Positions 46,087 through 55,706 of a stretch of DNA of 64,000 nucleotides are shown one piece after another. The notes under the pieces were generated by a model. That model did no database searches. It was given only the letters and a program-made list of their open reading frames with translations, and was not told the origin of the DNA. This DNA comes from Latilactobacillus sakei subsp. sakei DSM 20017 = JCM 1157. GTDB taxonomy: Bacteria; Bacillota; Bacilli; Lactobacillales; Lactobacillaceae. Both the position numbers and the translations under genes were made by a program. The DNA is taken from contig NZ_AP017929.1 in the NCBI RefSeq assembly GCF_002370355.1, forward strand, positions 1 to 64,000, given 5' to 3'. The number at the start of each line of letters is the position of its first letter. Within the stretch, counting starts at the first letter, position 1.

Positions 46087-47490
46087 ATGACATTGAATTG
46101 GCAACAAGAAGCGGCAAAGTATAAGGATCAAATGCTTACCGACTTAACAAGTTTACTCAAGATTAATAGCGCGCGTGACGTTGAACATAAAGAAGACGAT
46201 GCACCGCTTGGCCCTGGCCCTCGTGATGCTTTGCTACAAATGTTAGCAATTGCTGATCGTGACGGTTTTACAACTAAAAACATCGAAAACGTTGCTGGCC
46301 GGATTGAATTTGGTAGTGGCGACGAAATTTTTGGTATTTTAGGTCACGTTGACGTGGTTCCTGCCGGTGACGGTTGGGAAACAAATCCTTTTGAACCAGT
46401 TATCAAAGACGGCAAGATTTATGCCCGTGGTTCATCAGATGACAAAGGCCCATCAATTGCAGCATACTATGCGCTTAAATTATTAAAAGACAACGATATT
46501 AAATTAAACAAAAAAGTCCACTTCATTTTCGGGACTGACGAAGAAAGTGAATGGGTTGGTATCAACCGTTATCTAGAAGTTGAACCAAAACCTGATTTTG
46601 CTATCTCTCCAGATGCTAACTTCCCAATCATCAATGGTGAAAAAGGAATTGTGTCATACATGATCACTTTCAAACCAGTTGATGGCGCTGATGGTGAAAT
46701 GACATTAGTAAGCTTCAAGTCTGGTTTACGTGCTAACATGGTTCCTCAAACTGCTAAGGCAATCTTAACTGGTGCAATGCCAGCTGATTTCCAAGCTAAA
46801 TTTGATGCTTATGTAGCTGAACACAAACTACAAGGTACTATCACAACTGATGGTGACCAAACAGTAATCGATTTAATCGGTAAAGGCTCACATGCCCAAG
46901 AACCTAAAGCTGGCGTAAATGCTGCAACTCACTTGGCAACATTCTTAGCTGACTTTGCATTAGATGCTAAAGGTGGCAACTACATCGGTACAATCGCTCG
47001 TTTAATGCACGAAGACTCACGTGGTCACCTCTTAAACATCAACCATACAGACGATGTGATGGGTGATTTAACAGCTTGCCCTGCTGTCTTCAACTACACA
47101 CAAGACGGTGTTGCATCTGTTCTCTTGAACGTTCGCTACCCTAAAGGTGTAACTGATGAAAGTACACGCGAAGGCCTTGCTAAGACACTTAGTGATGTTG
47201 CCGACGTAACAATCGAAGGCCATGCACAAGCACCTCACTATGTTCCTGGTGATGACGAATTAGTAGCAACTTTATTACAAGTCTTTGAAGATCAAACAGG
47301 TCTTAAAGGTCACGAACAAGTTATCGGTGGTGGCACATACGGTCGAATCTTAGAACGTGGTGTTGCTTTCGGTGCTTTACCAGAAGAACGCGAAAATGTT
47401 ATGCATCAAGCAAATGAATACATGCATATCGAAGATATCATGAACGCAATTGCCATCTATGCAGACGCAATTTATCGTTTAACACGTTAA
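46087..47490 (+). CDS. pepV: Dipeptidase PepV
   Basis: 467-aa cytosolic zinc dipeptidase of family M20 with broad dipeptide specificity, central to peptide utilisation by lactobacilli. ILGHVDVVPAGDGW and GSSDDKGPSIAAYYAL give the first metal ligands, GTDEESEWVG the catalytic Glu pair, SPDANFPIINGEKG the lid hinge, and HQANEYMHIED the last His. A lid domain (about 185-330) and full length are typical. Monocistronic with a terminator. Confidence 0.95.
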   Translation: MTLNWQQEAAKYKDQMLTDLTSLLKINSARDVEHKEDDAPLGPGPRDALLQMLAIADRDGFTTKNIENVAGRIEFGSGDEIFGILGHVDVVPAGDGWETNPFEPVIKDGKIYARGSSDDKGPSIAAYYALKLLKDNDIKLNKKVHFIFGTDEESEWVGINRYLEVEPKPDFAISPDANFPIINGEKGIVSYMITFKPVDGADGEMTLVSFKSGLRANMVPQTAKAILTGAMPADFQAKFDAYVAEHKLQGTITTDGDQTVIDLIGKGSHAQEPKAGVNAATHLATFLADFALDAKGGNYIGTIARLMHEDSRGHLLNINHTDDVMGDLTACPAVFNYTQDGVASVLLNVRYPKGVTDESTREGLAKTLSDVADVTIEGHAQAPHYVPGDDELVATLLQVFEDQTGLKGHEQVIGGGTYGRILERGVAFGALPEERENVMHQANEYMHIEDIMNAIAIYADAIYRLTR

Positions 47491-47507
47491 AACTAACTTA
47501 ATTGTAC

Positions 47508-47545
47508 TAAAAAGAGACGACCAACATTGGTCGTCTCTTTTTTTA
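47508..47545. terminator. Bidirectional terminator after pepV
   Basis: AAGAGACGACCAACATTGGT and complement GTCGTCTCTTTTTTT. Confidence 0.9.
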
Positions 47546-47550
47546 TACTG

Positions 47551-48981
47551 TTATTCATTAGCAAATTCCATAATGGCCGGTAATAATTCGTCTAATGGAA
47601 CTTCCTGCAAGACACATTGACCATCGACTAGCAAATCATAGCGCGTTTCTGCCGCCGTCTTCATTTGAGCAGCATAAATCTGTTGTGCCGCGCTCAATGC
47701 CTCTTCCGATTGACTATCTTCAAGCGCTAAATCAACATTAACAACGTCTTCTAGTACTAAAAATTGGCGCGTGGCTTTTCGAACCTGCCAAGCTGATTGC
47801 TTCAAAATACGACGCAACGCGTTAGTCAATTGTTGATTAAATGCCAGCATGAGGGCTGCTGCCGGTGCTGGTTGGCCAAAGTCCTCCGGCATAATAGCCT
47901 TACCATAACGCATTAAATCACGAGGCGACCACCGCCAATATTCACTAATCGTTTGCGTTGTATCTACTGAGCACAGTGCCACCTTTTTAATATCGGTTAA
48001 GGTTTCAATTGGCACTTCAGCCGAGCAAGCCAATCGATCATACATAAAGTAATCCTCCCCCGCTTTAAATGACGCTTTTGGATCCGTTAAAAAAGCGACT
48101 TGAATCTGTTCGAGTGGTAACTGTTGCCCCACACAAAATAAAATCGTGCCAAGGATATCCAACGTCAAACGGTCAAAGACGACTTGCCCCGCTGCATCCC
48201 GAATTTTAAAATACAGTTCATCATCCCGCCCGAACTGTTGACTTGATTCTTTATTGAAAACCGGTATTTTCAACTGATCGTCGTAACACAACAAACTACG
48301 ATAATCCGTTTTAATATTCAGCAAGTCGTTGATTGGCTCAAAAGTGGGTTGGTGCGTCTCTTGCTGATGGTTGATAAGTGCCGTGAGGAGCGCCGGTTCG
48401 ACGACCGGATAAGATTCTATGTGACTTAGATGATAGCCCACTACCGTATACCCCAATTGTTTAACCTGCTCGATCAACATTAAAATTCCAGCAACATGTG
48501 GTTGTTCAAAATCGAGCACCTCCGTAGGCAGTGCATTTAACTGTTGTTCAAATTGATCTTGGGGCACATCAAAAAGATAATACTGACCGCTGTTATCGAA
48601 AAGGCGATACCGTGGTTGCCGCGTGACAAAAGTCGGCGTTGTCGTCGTCAGACATGTTGCTCCCTGTTCATCAACCAATTCAGGTTGGCTATAAGCATAA
48701 TACACTCGCTGAACACCTAATTCCTGATGATCCAAATCAAATTGATATTGCTTAGCGTCTTCATGTCCCTGATGTTGCTTCGCAAACATCTCAGGATACA
48801 TTTGTTTGAGTTTATGCCGTCTAATCGCCGTATAAGCCACACCATTTTCTTCAAGGATCGTTTTAAATTCCCGTTCAGTTGGATAGCTGCCGTTAAAATC
48901 TGCGACAAAGCCGACGAGGTTCAAATAAAATTCAAAGCCGTACCCTTCGTTGATAAACTGCAAATATTGTCGTTTTTCCAT
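47551..48981 (-). CDS. Unrecognised 476-aa soluble protein
   Basis: No family recognised. The protein is acidic, without signal or membrane segments. It seems to have an N-terminal helical region (GFEFYLNLVGFVADF..., residues 10-60, followed by a basic KLKQMYPEMF), a central mixed region rich in Gln/Leu, and a C-terminal segment (QQLTNALRRILKQSAWQVRK). DDELYFKIRDAAGQVVFDRL suggests a beta-rich core. Standalone between pepV and the merR gene, with a terminator-like structure shared with pepV. No nuclease, protease or ATP motif is visible. Confidence 0.7.
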   Translation of the reverse strand: MEKRQYLQFINEGYGFEFYLNLVGFVADFNGSYPTEREFKTILEENGVAYTAIRRHKLKQMYPEMFAKQHQGHEDAKQYQFDLDHQELGVQRVYYAYSQPELVDEQGATCLTTTTPTFVTRQPRYRLFDNSGQYYLFDVPQDQFEQQLNALPTEVLDFEQPHVAGILMLIEQVKQLGYTVVGYHLSHIESYPVVEPALLTALINHQQETHQPTFEPINDLLNIKTDYRSLLCYDDQLKIPVFNKESSQQFGRDDELYFKIRDAAGQVVFDRLTLDILGTILFCVGQQLPLEQIQVAFLTDPKASFKAGEDYFMYDRLACSAEVPIETLTDIKKVALCSVDTTQTISEYWRWSPRDLMRYGKAIMPEDFGQPAPAAALMLAFNQQLTNALRRILKQSAWQVRKATRQFLVLEDVVNVDLALEDSQSEEALSAAQQIYAAQMKTAAETRYDLLVDGQCVLQEVPLDELLPAIMEFANE

Positions 48982-49081
48982 CAGTAATCAGCCCCTATGT
49001 TTAAATTAATAACGTTATTATAAACAACGGACCCGACACATTAAGTCGTTTCAAGCGATGCGTACTGAATTTTTAGACAAT

Positions 49082-49135
49082 AAAAAAGTGATTGTTAGGA
49101 CCCAATTACCCGAGTCCTAGCAATCACTTTTTGCC
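49082..49135 (-). terminator. Terminator after the MerR-family gene
   Basis: Stem of at least 18 pairs, AAAAAGTGATTG... and complement ...CAATCACTTTTT, bulged in the middle. Confidence 0.85.
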
Positions 49136-49137
49136 AT

Positions 49138-49578
49138 TTATTCTTTAGTCGGTGCATCCACTAATTTAAAGGTTGAATGCCCTTCTTTGACAATCGCATA
49201 TAAAATTTGTTGTTTTGTATCATCGAAATACCCGAGATTCACAGCCATTTCGCCATCTAGTTCTTCAATCCCTTCGAAATGTTCCCGAATAATCGATCGC
49301 ACAATCTTCATATTAGCCATGTGCTTTTGAATTTTTTGGACCGCAACGCTCAACGTGTACCCTTCATCTAAGAAATGCTTGATGAAAATGGCCTTAATCA
49401 TCATTTGAGCGTCGTACTCACGGGCCTTATTGCCATCTGCTTCGCGGGCCTTAATGTAGCCCTTTTGTTCCCAGTAGCGGAGTTGACGCGGCGTCACCCC
49501 TGCCATCTTACAAACTTCACTAATCCCAAAAATTAATCGATCCGTATCTATCAACTTTAAAAAAAGGTCTTTTTGCAA
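49138..49578 (-). CDS. MerR-family transcriptional regulator
   Basis: 146 aa. Winged-helix HTH residues about 15-85 (GISEVCKMAGVTPRQLRYWE, KGYIKA), a long dimerisation helix (about 85-115) and a short effector tail with no conserved cysteines, so not a metal sensor. Divergent from a DHA2-type MFS pump and a DUF4811 gene; this trio is conserved in Lactobacillales and is probably a drug or lipophile response unit. It should act at the inverted repeats at 49628-49669. Confidence 0.85.
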   Translation of the reverse strand: MQKDLFLKLIDTDRLIFGISEVCKMAGVTPRQLRYWEQKGYIKAREADGNKAREYDAQMMIKAIFIKHFLDEGYTLSVAVQKIQKHMANMKIVRSIIREHFEGIEELDGEMAVNLGYFDDTKQQILYAIVKEGHSTFKLVDAPTKE

Positions 49579-49608
49579 GTCCCCACTCCGTTCCTATTAA
49601 TAAATTTC

Positions 49609-49638
49609 ATTATAGATTATCTACAAAACTTGTCAAGT
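49609..49638 (-). promoter_or_regulatory. merR promoter and palindrome
   Basis: Minus-strand TTGACA (49631-49636), 16-base spacer, TATAAT (49609-49614). The -35 lies inside the palindrome ACTTGTCAAGT (49628-49638). Confidence 0.8.
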
Positions 49639-49650
49639 CGAATGACATCT

Positions 49651-49691
49651 TTGTCAACTTACTTGACAAAGGCTAAAAATGCGACTAAACT
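49651..49691 (+). promoter_or_regulatory. MFS-pump promoter with inverted repeat
   Basis: TTGTCAA-N5-TTGACAA (49651-49669); the right arm provides TTGACA (49663-49668), then a 17-base spacer and TAAACT (49686-49691). The same half-site occurs in the divergent merR promoter, so one regulator can cover both. Confidence 0.75.
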
Positions 49692-49730
49692 AATAAATCG
49701 CATCAACAAAACGTAAAGGAGATTTTTATC

Positions 49731-51206
49731 TTGTCAGACTCTAGACCATTAGATATTCATGGGAAACCATACAACCGGACAGTCTTAGTCTTGGTCTTAT
49801 TGATTGGTACTTTTTGTACTGTCTTAAACCAGACGATTTTATCAACTGCTTTCCCCACATTAATGAAAGCATTTGACGTGTCCACTTCAGCCGTTCAATG
49901 GCTCACAACCGGTTTCTTGCTAGTCAACGGGATTATGATCCCCATTAGTGCTTGGTTAATTAACCGATTCAACTCAAAGGTCCTCTACATGTCAGCAATG
50001 ACTGTCTTTTTACTTGGGACCATTATTTGTTACATCGCACCAACGAGCTCATTTGCAACTTTATTAATCGGCCGTCTTATTCAAGCCGCCGGTGTTGGGA
50101 TTTCAATGCCCATCTTGCAAACCATTATGCTCACGATTTTCCCACCTGAAAAACGGGGCACAGCCATGGGGATGGCCGGGATCGTTATCGGTCTTGCACC
50201 TGCCTTAGGACCTACTCTTTCAGGTTGGATTATTGATTCATACAACTGGCGGGTCTTATTCGGAATGATTATTCCAATCGTCCTACTCGTCTTAGTGCTA
50301 GCGAGCTTCCAAATGAAGAGCGTTATCCAACTTTCGAAACCTAAAATCGATATTCCTTCTATTATTTTATCAACCGTCGGCTTTGGTAGTTTACTCTATG
50401 GCTTCTCTGAAGTTGGAGATAAAGGTTGGGGCGACATGCTTGTCCTCGCTACCTTGGCAGTCGGCGTCATCGTAATTGCCCTCTTTGTTTGGCGTCAACT
50501 CACAATGGAAAATCCATTCTTGGAACTACGCGTCTTCAAATCACCCGTTTTCACAATTGCCGCTATTTTAAGTGGTGTGACAAACATGGCGATGGTCGGT
50601 GCCGAAATGGTCTTACCATTATATATTCAAAATATTCGTGGCGAATCTGCCTTCCATTCTGGCTTAACCTTATTAGCTGGTTCCCTCATGATGGGAATTA
50701 TGATGCCAATTACGGGTCGTATTTTTGATAAGTACGGCGCAAAACGTTTGGCCATGACCGGGATGTTCTTATTAATGGCTGCTACTGCACCATTTATCTT
50801 TTTAACTGCTAAGACACCAATCATCTACATCGTCGTTTTATATGCCGTTCGGATGTTTGGGATTTCAATGGTCATGATGCCTGTTACAACTTCTGGGATG
50901 AATGCTTTACCAATGAACTTAATCAGTCATGGGACAGCGGTTAATAATACTTTCCGGCAAGTTGCCAGCTCAATCGGGACAGCCATCTTAATCAGTGTGC
51001 TTTCAAGTGTTACCAAAAACAATATGCCAAGCACACACATGGTCAAGACCTTACCATTGGCCTTCCGTGATAAAATGATTAATGCAACCCTTTCAGGTTA
51101 TCACGCCGCCTTTATCGTCGCCGTGATTTTCTGTGTGATCGGCTTCATTATCACATTCTTCCTCTCCTCTAAGAAATCAACTACTAATGGAGGTGCCAAA
51201 GCATGA
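49731..51206 (+). CDS. DHA2-family MFS efflux transporter (14 TM)
   Basis: 491 aa, fourteen hydrophobic segments. LNQTILSTAFPTLMKAF near 35 and GRLIQAAGVGISMPILQ near 105 are DHA2/EmrB motifs; motif C-like GLAPALGPTLSGWIID is present. Exports drugs or lipophilic compounds; substrate unknown. TTG start with AAAGGAG. Its end overlaps the DUF4811 gene by four bases. Confidence 0.88.
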   Translation: MSDSRPLDIHGKPYNRTVLVLVLLIGTFCTVLNQTILSTAFPTLMKAFDVSTSAVQWLTTGFLLVNGIMIPISAWLINRFNSKVLYMSAMTVFLLGTIICYIAPTSSFATLLIGRLIQAAGVGISMPILQTIMLTIFPPEKRGTAMGMAGIVIGLAPALGPTLSGWIIDSYNWRVLFGMIIPIVLLVLVLASFQMKSVIQLSKPKIDIPSIILSTVGFGSLLYGFSEVGDKGWGDMLVLATLAVGVIVIALFVWRQLTMENPFLELRVFKSPVFTIAAILSGVTNMAMVGAEMVLPLYIQNIRGESAFHSGLTLLAGSLMMGIMMPITGRIFDKYGAKRLAMTGMFLLMAATAPFIFLTAKTPIIYIVVLYAVRMFGISMVMMPVTTSGMNALPMNLISHGTAVNNTFRQVASSIGTAILISVLSSVTKNNMPSTHMVKTLPLAFRDKMINATLSGYHAAFIVAVIFCVIGFIITFFLSSKKSTTNGGAKA

Positions 51207-51907
51207 TCGTTATTACACTCATTATTAGTACACTTGCGTTATTCTTTGCTTCAATCTTCGGTCAAAAAATGTGGCGCCCAATTTTAATGACCATTTTCGG
51301 TCTCACTTTTATCGCGTCACTCTTTTTCATCGTTCAAAATGATCACAATCATTATGGCATGAAAACTGTGACCGAAACTAAGACACAAACCCTTGTTTCA
51401 AGTGCCGATGCTAAGGGCATGTCAATGTTGCTCTATCACCCACTTGGCAATGGTACCGAAAAAGTTTACCTTTATCGGACTGATATCCACCAAAGTAAAC
51501 CTAAAGCAACCCAAACTGAAAAGACAACCAACAGTGTTCAAAAGAATGCTGATAAGGCTGCCTTAGTAACCACTACCAAATACCGTGTGTATAAAAATGA
51601 CATGGCTAAATTCTGGTTTGGTATTTCTGGCAATGACCACGAATTCGTGAGCCGCCACAATACCTTCAAAGTTGCTAAGGGCTGGCTCGTTTTAAGCGAC
51701 GCTCAAGCTAAACAACTCGCTAAAACATTAAAGAGTCAACAAGCACAACTCAAAGCGGGCGCAACTAACGCCGGTAAACAAGCTGTGATGGCAGCCATGC
51801 AAGCTAATCCAGCAATGACTGCAACGCAACGACAAGCAGTTGCTAAAAATGCAGCGATGGCCTATCAACAAGCCGCAATGGCAAAAGTGATGGCAACGTT
51901 GAAATAA
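51203..51907 (+). CDS. DUF4811 membrane-anchored protein
   Basis: 234 aa. Two hydrophobic segments at the N-terminus (about 2-20 and 27-45), then an extracytoplasmic domain (50-175) and an Ala/Gln/Met-rich tail (QAVMAAMQANPAMTATQRQA). DUF4811 genes follow MFS pumps of this type in lactobacilli; it is presumably an accessory subunit. Translationally coupled to the pump (ATGA overlap). Confidence 0.8.
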   Translation: MIVITLIISTLALFFASIFGQKMWRPILMTIFGLTFIASLFFIVQNDHNHYGMKTVTETKTQTLVSSADAKGMSMLLYHPLGNGTEKVYLYRTDIHQSKPKATQTEKTTNSVQKNADKAALVTTTKYRVYKNDMAKFWFGISGNDHEFVSRHNTFKVAKGWLVLSDAQAKQLAKTLKSQQAQLKAGATNAGKQAVMAAMQANPAMTATQRQAVAKNAAMAYQQAAMAKVMATLK

Positions 51908-51912
51908 TAGCA

Positions 51913-51960
51913 TTACAAAAAGCCCCCACATCTTGATTGGATGTGGGGGCTTATTTTTTT
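51913..51960. terminator. Bidirectional terminator
   Basis: AAGCCCCCACATC / GATGTGGGGGCTT with flanking A- and T-runs, between convergent DUF4811 and nagB units. Confidence 0.9.
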
Positions 51961-51961
51961 T

Positions 51962-51990
51962 GGAAACGCGCTTCCTGTCGCAGCACTCTT
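51962..51990 (-). repeat. Truncated structured 3' repeat, array B unit 2
   Basis: Only the base of a unit: AGAGTGC, a short linker and AAGCGCGTTTCC on the minus strand. The middle of the unit is missing. Confidence 0.55.
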
Positions 51991-51995
51991 ATTCT

Positions 51996-52114
51996 TAAAC
52001 ATGCTCCTTCAGGCATACTCTTCCGGTTAGTTACACATCGCAAACGATCGCCTTTGGCGCTCATTCACGATATGCCACTAATCCTCAGAGTATAACCGCC
52101 TGCTGTCGCACTCT
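51996..52114 (-). repeat. Structured 3' repeat, array B unit 1
   Basis: Begins inside the nagB stop codon (TAG-AGTGCG), same strand as nagB. Paired arms: CAGGC/GCCTG, TATACTC/GAGTAT, TTAGT/ACTAA, ATCG/CGAT and apical CGCC/GGCG. The closing GCAC has become GCAT. Confidence 0.8.
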
Positions 52115-52820
52115 ATTTTGATAACAAGCTTGCTGCTGCTTCGTCCACGATGATTGTCACGTCGTCGTGTAGTTGTAAAGCACTTGCTGGAACGTCTGTT
52201 GTTTGTGGGCCTTCTACTGTGCCTTTGATGGCTTCAGCTTTTGATTCGCCGTATGCGAACAAGACGATCTTCTTAGCCTTTAAGATTGAGCCAATGCCCA
52301 TTGAGATTGCTTTTGTTGGTACATCTGCTTCGTTTTCGAAGAAACGAGCGTTAGCCTTAATTGTTGATTCTGTCAATTGCACTTCTTGTGTGTTGCTGTC
52401 AAAAGCAGCACCTGGTTCGTTAAAACCGATGTGACCATTTTGGCCGATACCAAGAATTTGGATGTCTACTGGGTTATCGGCAATGACTTGGTCATAACGT
52501 TTTAATTCAGCAGGAATATCACTTGCCAAACCGTTTGGTAAGTATGATTTTGCAAATGGTTTCTTATTAAATAGGTTTTCTTTCATGAAGTAGTGGTAAC
52601 TTTGGCTGTTATCAGCTGATAAACCAACATATTCATCCAAGTTAACTGATGTACAGTTTGTGAAGTCTAGGTCACTTGCAACAACTGTTTCGTAGAATTT
52701 GATTGGTGAACTACCAGTTGCCAAACCGAATACTTTCGCGTCGTTTGCTAAACCTTCTTTGAAGATTTCAAAGCCTTTTTGGCCGCCTTCTACTTGATCT
52801 TTTACTTTAATAATTTTCAT
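52113..52820 (-). CDS. nagB: Glucosamine-6-phosphate deaminase
   Basis: 235-aa cytosolic enzyme converting glucosamine-6-phosphate to fructose-6-phosphate and ammonia. [12 protein letters not shown] near 35, NLDEYVGL (catalytic Asp region), [16 protein letters not shown] (catalytic loop) are signatures. The short Gram-positive form without the allosteric C-terminus. Its promoter is overlapped by a NagR/YvoA-type operator (52858-52873), so induction by amino sugars is likely. A structured repeat unit begins in its stop codon. Confidence 0.95.
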   Translation of the reverse strand: MKIIKVKDQVEGGQKGFEIFKEGLANDAKVFGLATGSSPIKFYETVVASDLDFTNCTSVNLDEYVGLSADNSQSYHYFMKENLFNKKPFAKSYLPNGLASDIPAELKRYDQVIADNPVDIQILGIGQNGHIGFNEPGAAFDSNTQEVQLTESTIKANARFFENEADVPTKAISMGIGSILKAKKIVLFAYGESKAEAIKGTVEGPQTTDVPASALQLHDDVTIIVDEAAASLLSK

Positions 52821-52857
52821 CGTGATAGTCTCCTCATAATTTAGAATTCAAAGAACC

Positions 52858-52900
52858 ATTGGTATAGTCCAATTATAAAGCAGGCCCCTTTCATTTGCAA
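52858..52900 (-). promoter_or_regulatory. nagB promoter with NagR-type (dre) operator
   Basis: Minus-strand TTGCAA (52895-52900), 17-base spacer, TATAAT (52872-52877). ATTGGTATAGTCCAAT (52858-52873) immediately follows the -10 and fits the GntR-family NagR/YvoA site. A second, weaker copy, ATTGGTATACCTACCA, is at 52930-52945. Confidence 0.8.
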
Positions 52901-53103
52901 GCATTTTAAATTTAATTCTGTGTCTAAATATTGGTATACCTACCAGTTAGCGTTTCCACTACCGTGCTAATTAGCTATCAATTATTGATTGGTCTGGCGA
53001 TTTCATATTTTTCATTTACCTTACAAATTTAAATACAGGTATAATATTCAGAAAAACTATTATATAATATTGGACAGTATGAGAAAAAAGGTGGCGTTAT
53101 TAT

Positions 53104-55659
53104 TTGAAAGATTCAAAGCAGCGTTCCAGCCAACGGCAAAAGCACGCATCAGCCCTCATCTCTAAAGGGCGTCGCAAAGTCAATACGCTATTTTCCAAGA
53201 TTAAAACGAAATTATCACATTCAATGCCTTGGCTTAACAATTGGTTTAAACATCAAGACAAAGACCAAAATCGAACATTTGTCGATCAATTTAGTGCCAA
53301 ACCCCTCACTTTTAAGCTTAATGTCTTTTTAGAAGCACTTAAAAGTTTAATCCTCTACGGCATTTCAATCGGTTTGATTATGTTTGCCTTAGGTCTTGGG
53401 ATTGGTGCCGGCTACTTTGCCGCATTGATGAAGGATGAACCGGTCCCAAGTTATCAAGTGCTTAAACAACAACTTGATAACACTGATCAAGCGGCCGGTC
53501 TTTACTTTGCCAAGAACACAAAATTCGGCGCAATTAAGACTGATCTCTCGCGGACACCCGTCAGCATCAATGAAATGTCGCCTTATCTAACCGATGCGAT
53601 TGTCGCAACTGAAGATGAAGACTTCTATAAACATCAAGGGGTCGTTCCAAAGGCCCTCTTACGAGCTGTCATCTCTGATTTAACCGGCTTTGGTTCTCAA
53701 ACCGGTGGTTCGACTTTAACACAACAGTTAATTAAGATGCAGGTCTTAACGTCTCAAGTAACCTTCAAACGGAAAGCGACTGAAGTCTTACTTGCTTTAC
53801 GTGTCGATAAATACTTCACGAAAAAGGAAATCTTACAAGACTACCTCAACATTGCAACCCTAGGTCGAAATAATAAAGGCCAAAACGTTGCTGGTGTACA
53901 AGAAGCCGCTCAAGGGTTATTCGGTAAAGATGCCAAGAACTTGTCTTTAGCCGAAGCCGCCTATATTGCCGGTCTTCCGCAGAGCCCTTCCGTCTATACA
54001 CCATATGACCAAGATGGTACCTTGAAAGATCCTGAATACTTGAAATACGGACTAGACCGTAAGAATACCGTTTTATTCCGGATGTATCGTGATGACCGCA
54101 TTACCAAAGCAGAATACAAAGCTGCTAAGAAAGTCGATTTAACGAGTGAATTCCAAGCTAAAGCAGAACCTGAATCAACTTCTAAGCGTTATGGTTACGT
54201 TTATAACCTTTTGGAATCACAAGCAACCGACATCATGACGAAACAACTCGCTAATGAAGCTAATGTTTCGACTGAAAAGCTTAATAGTAGCCCAACGCTC
54301 TACAAACAATATGAAACAAAGGCAACTGAACTCCTAAGTACTAAGGGCTATCAAATCCATAGTACAATTGACAAAGATATCTATGATTCAATGCAAGAAA
54401 TCGTCAAACAAGAAGGCAGTTCTTTTGGACCAACCTATCAAGATGCAACGACCGATCCAATTACTGGTTTGCAATCAGTGGGCGACACACCGGTTCAAAA
54501 CGGGAGTGTCTTACTTGATAACCAGACTGGTAAAGTCATTTCATTTGTTGGGGGTCGCGACTTCTCCCTCAAACAAACTAACTACATGTTAACCAAACGA
54601 TCACCGGGTTCAACCATTAAACCACTCTTGGTTTATGGTCCAGCGATTGATCAAAAACTAATCGGTTCTAAAACGATGTTGGCTGACTTTAAAACTAACT
54701 TCAAAACTTATGCGCCAACCGATTACGGTAACACCATCCAAAACAAGTTCATCCCTGCGGATAAGGCTTTAGCGCAATCCCTCAATATCCCAACCGTTAA
54801 CTTATACAATAAGTTACGTAAAACGACTAACCCTGCGACCTATATGGATAAGATGGGGATTCACCTTTCTGATGATGAATATAGTCAATTGGGACTTGCC
54901 TTAGGGGGAACCAAAGATGGGATTAGCGTGCTCGCCCAAGCAAGTGCCTTTACAACATTTGCCGATGAAGGCCAACACGTTGATGCTTACGTGATCGATA
55001 AGATTACTGACCCTGCTGGTAATATCATTTATAAACATCACACTAAGAAAACACAAGTCTTCTCGAAGGCGACAAGTTACATCATGAACCAAATGTTATC
55101 AGGTGTTTTAACGGATACGGATGGGACCGCAACACAATTGAGCGATCAACTCTACTTCAACACTAATAACCTAGTTGGTAAAACCGGGACTAATAATGAT
55201 AACCGGGATGTTTGGTTTATCGGTAGCACGCCAGGGATTACCCTAGCTTCTTGGATGGGCTATGACAGTACCGGTCGTAACTTAACCGATAGTTCTAGCA
55301 CGATTAATCAAAACTATTGGGCTAAGTTAGCCAATAGCGTCTATCAAAATGATCCAAGTATCATGAAGCTTGAAGAAGATCATGAAAAACCAAGTACCGT
55401 TACAAGTAGCAAAGTTGTTAAAGCAACTGGTCAACTGCCAGGTATTGTTTCTATTAATGGTAATACGCGAACCGTTGACAGTGGTAAGGTCACTTCGCTT
55501 TACAATAATTGGACACCAGAAGCAACGCAATACGAATTCGGAATTGGTGGCACAAGCAGCAATTACGAAACCTTCTGGAATCATTATATGGGTTATAATA
55601 ACGGCTACGGTACAATTACGTACGGTGAAACAAAAGCTAGTCAATCAGAATCAGAGTAA
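53104..55659 (+). CDS. Class A penicillin-binding protein (PBP1A/2A type)
   Basis: 851-aa bifunctional peptidoglycan synthase. A basic cytosolic N-terminus (1-75) is followed by a membrane span (about 80-105). The GT51 transglycosylase (about 130-320) has EDEDFYKHQGV and TGGSTLTQQLIKMQ; the transpeptidase (about 460-760) has SPGSTIKP (SxxK), a SLN-like motif in SLNIPTV, and KTGTNNDN. Ends in a Thr/Ser/Gly-rich tail. TTG start with AAAGGTGG. Which of the paralogous class A PBPs it is cannot be settled from one sequence. Confidence 0.9.
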   Translation: MKDSKQRSSQRQKHASALISKGRRKVNTLFSKIKTKLSHSMPWLNNWFKHQDKDQNRTFVDQFSAKPLTFKLNVFLEALKSLILYGISIGLIMFALGLGIGAGYFAALMKDEPVPSYQVLKQQLDNTDQAAGLYFAKNTKFGAIKTDLSRTPVSINEMSPYLTDAIVATEDEDFYKHQGVVPKALLRAVISDLTGFGSQTGGSTLTQQLIKMQVLTSQVTFKRKATEVLLALRVDKYFTKKEILQDYLNIATLGRNNKGQNVAGVQEAAQGLFGKDAKNLSLAEAAYIAGLPQSPSVYTPYDQDGTLKDPEYLKYGLDRKNTVLFRMYRDDRITKAEYKAAKKVDLTSEFQAKAEPESTSKRYGYVYNLLESQATDIMTKQLANEANVSTEKLNSSPTLYKQYETKATELLSTKGYQIHSTIDKDIYDSMQEIVKQEGSSFGPTYQDATTDPITGLQSVGDTPVQNGSVLLDNQTGKVISFVGGRDFSLKQTNYMLTKRSPGSTIKPLLVYGPAIDQKLIGSKTMLADFKTNFKTYAPTDYGNTIQNKFIPADKALAQSLNIPTVNLYNKLRKTTNPATYMDKMGIHLSDDEYSQLGLALGGTKDGISVLAQASAFTTFADEGQHVDAYVIDKITDPAGNIIYKHHTKKTQVFSKATSYIMNQMLSGVLTDTDGTATQLSDQLYFNTNNLVGKTGTNNDNRDVWFIGSTPGITLASWMGYDSTGRNLTDSSSTINQNYWAKLANSVYQNDPSIMKLEEDHEKPSTVTSSKVVKATGQLPGIVSINGNTRTVDSGKVTSLYNNWTPEATQYEFGIGGTSSNYETFWNHYMGYNNGYGTITYGETKASQSESE

Positions 55660-55663
55660 AAAA

Positions 55664-55700
55664 TAAGCGGTGATTACATAATCTGTAATCACCGCTTGTT
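55664..55700. terminator. Bidirectional terminator
   Basis: AAGCGGTGATTACA with complement TGTAATCACCGCTT and T-run, between pbp and ccpA. Confidence 0.9.
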
Positions 55701-55706
55701 TTTGTT

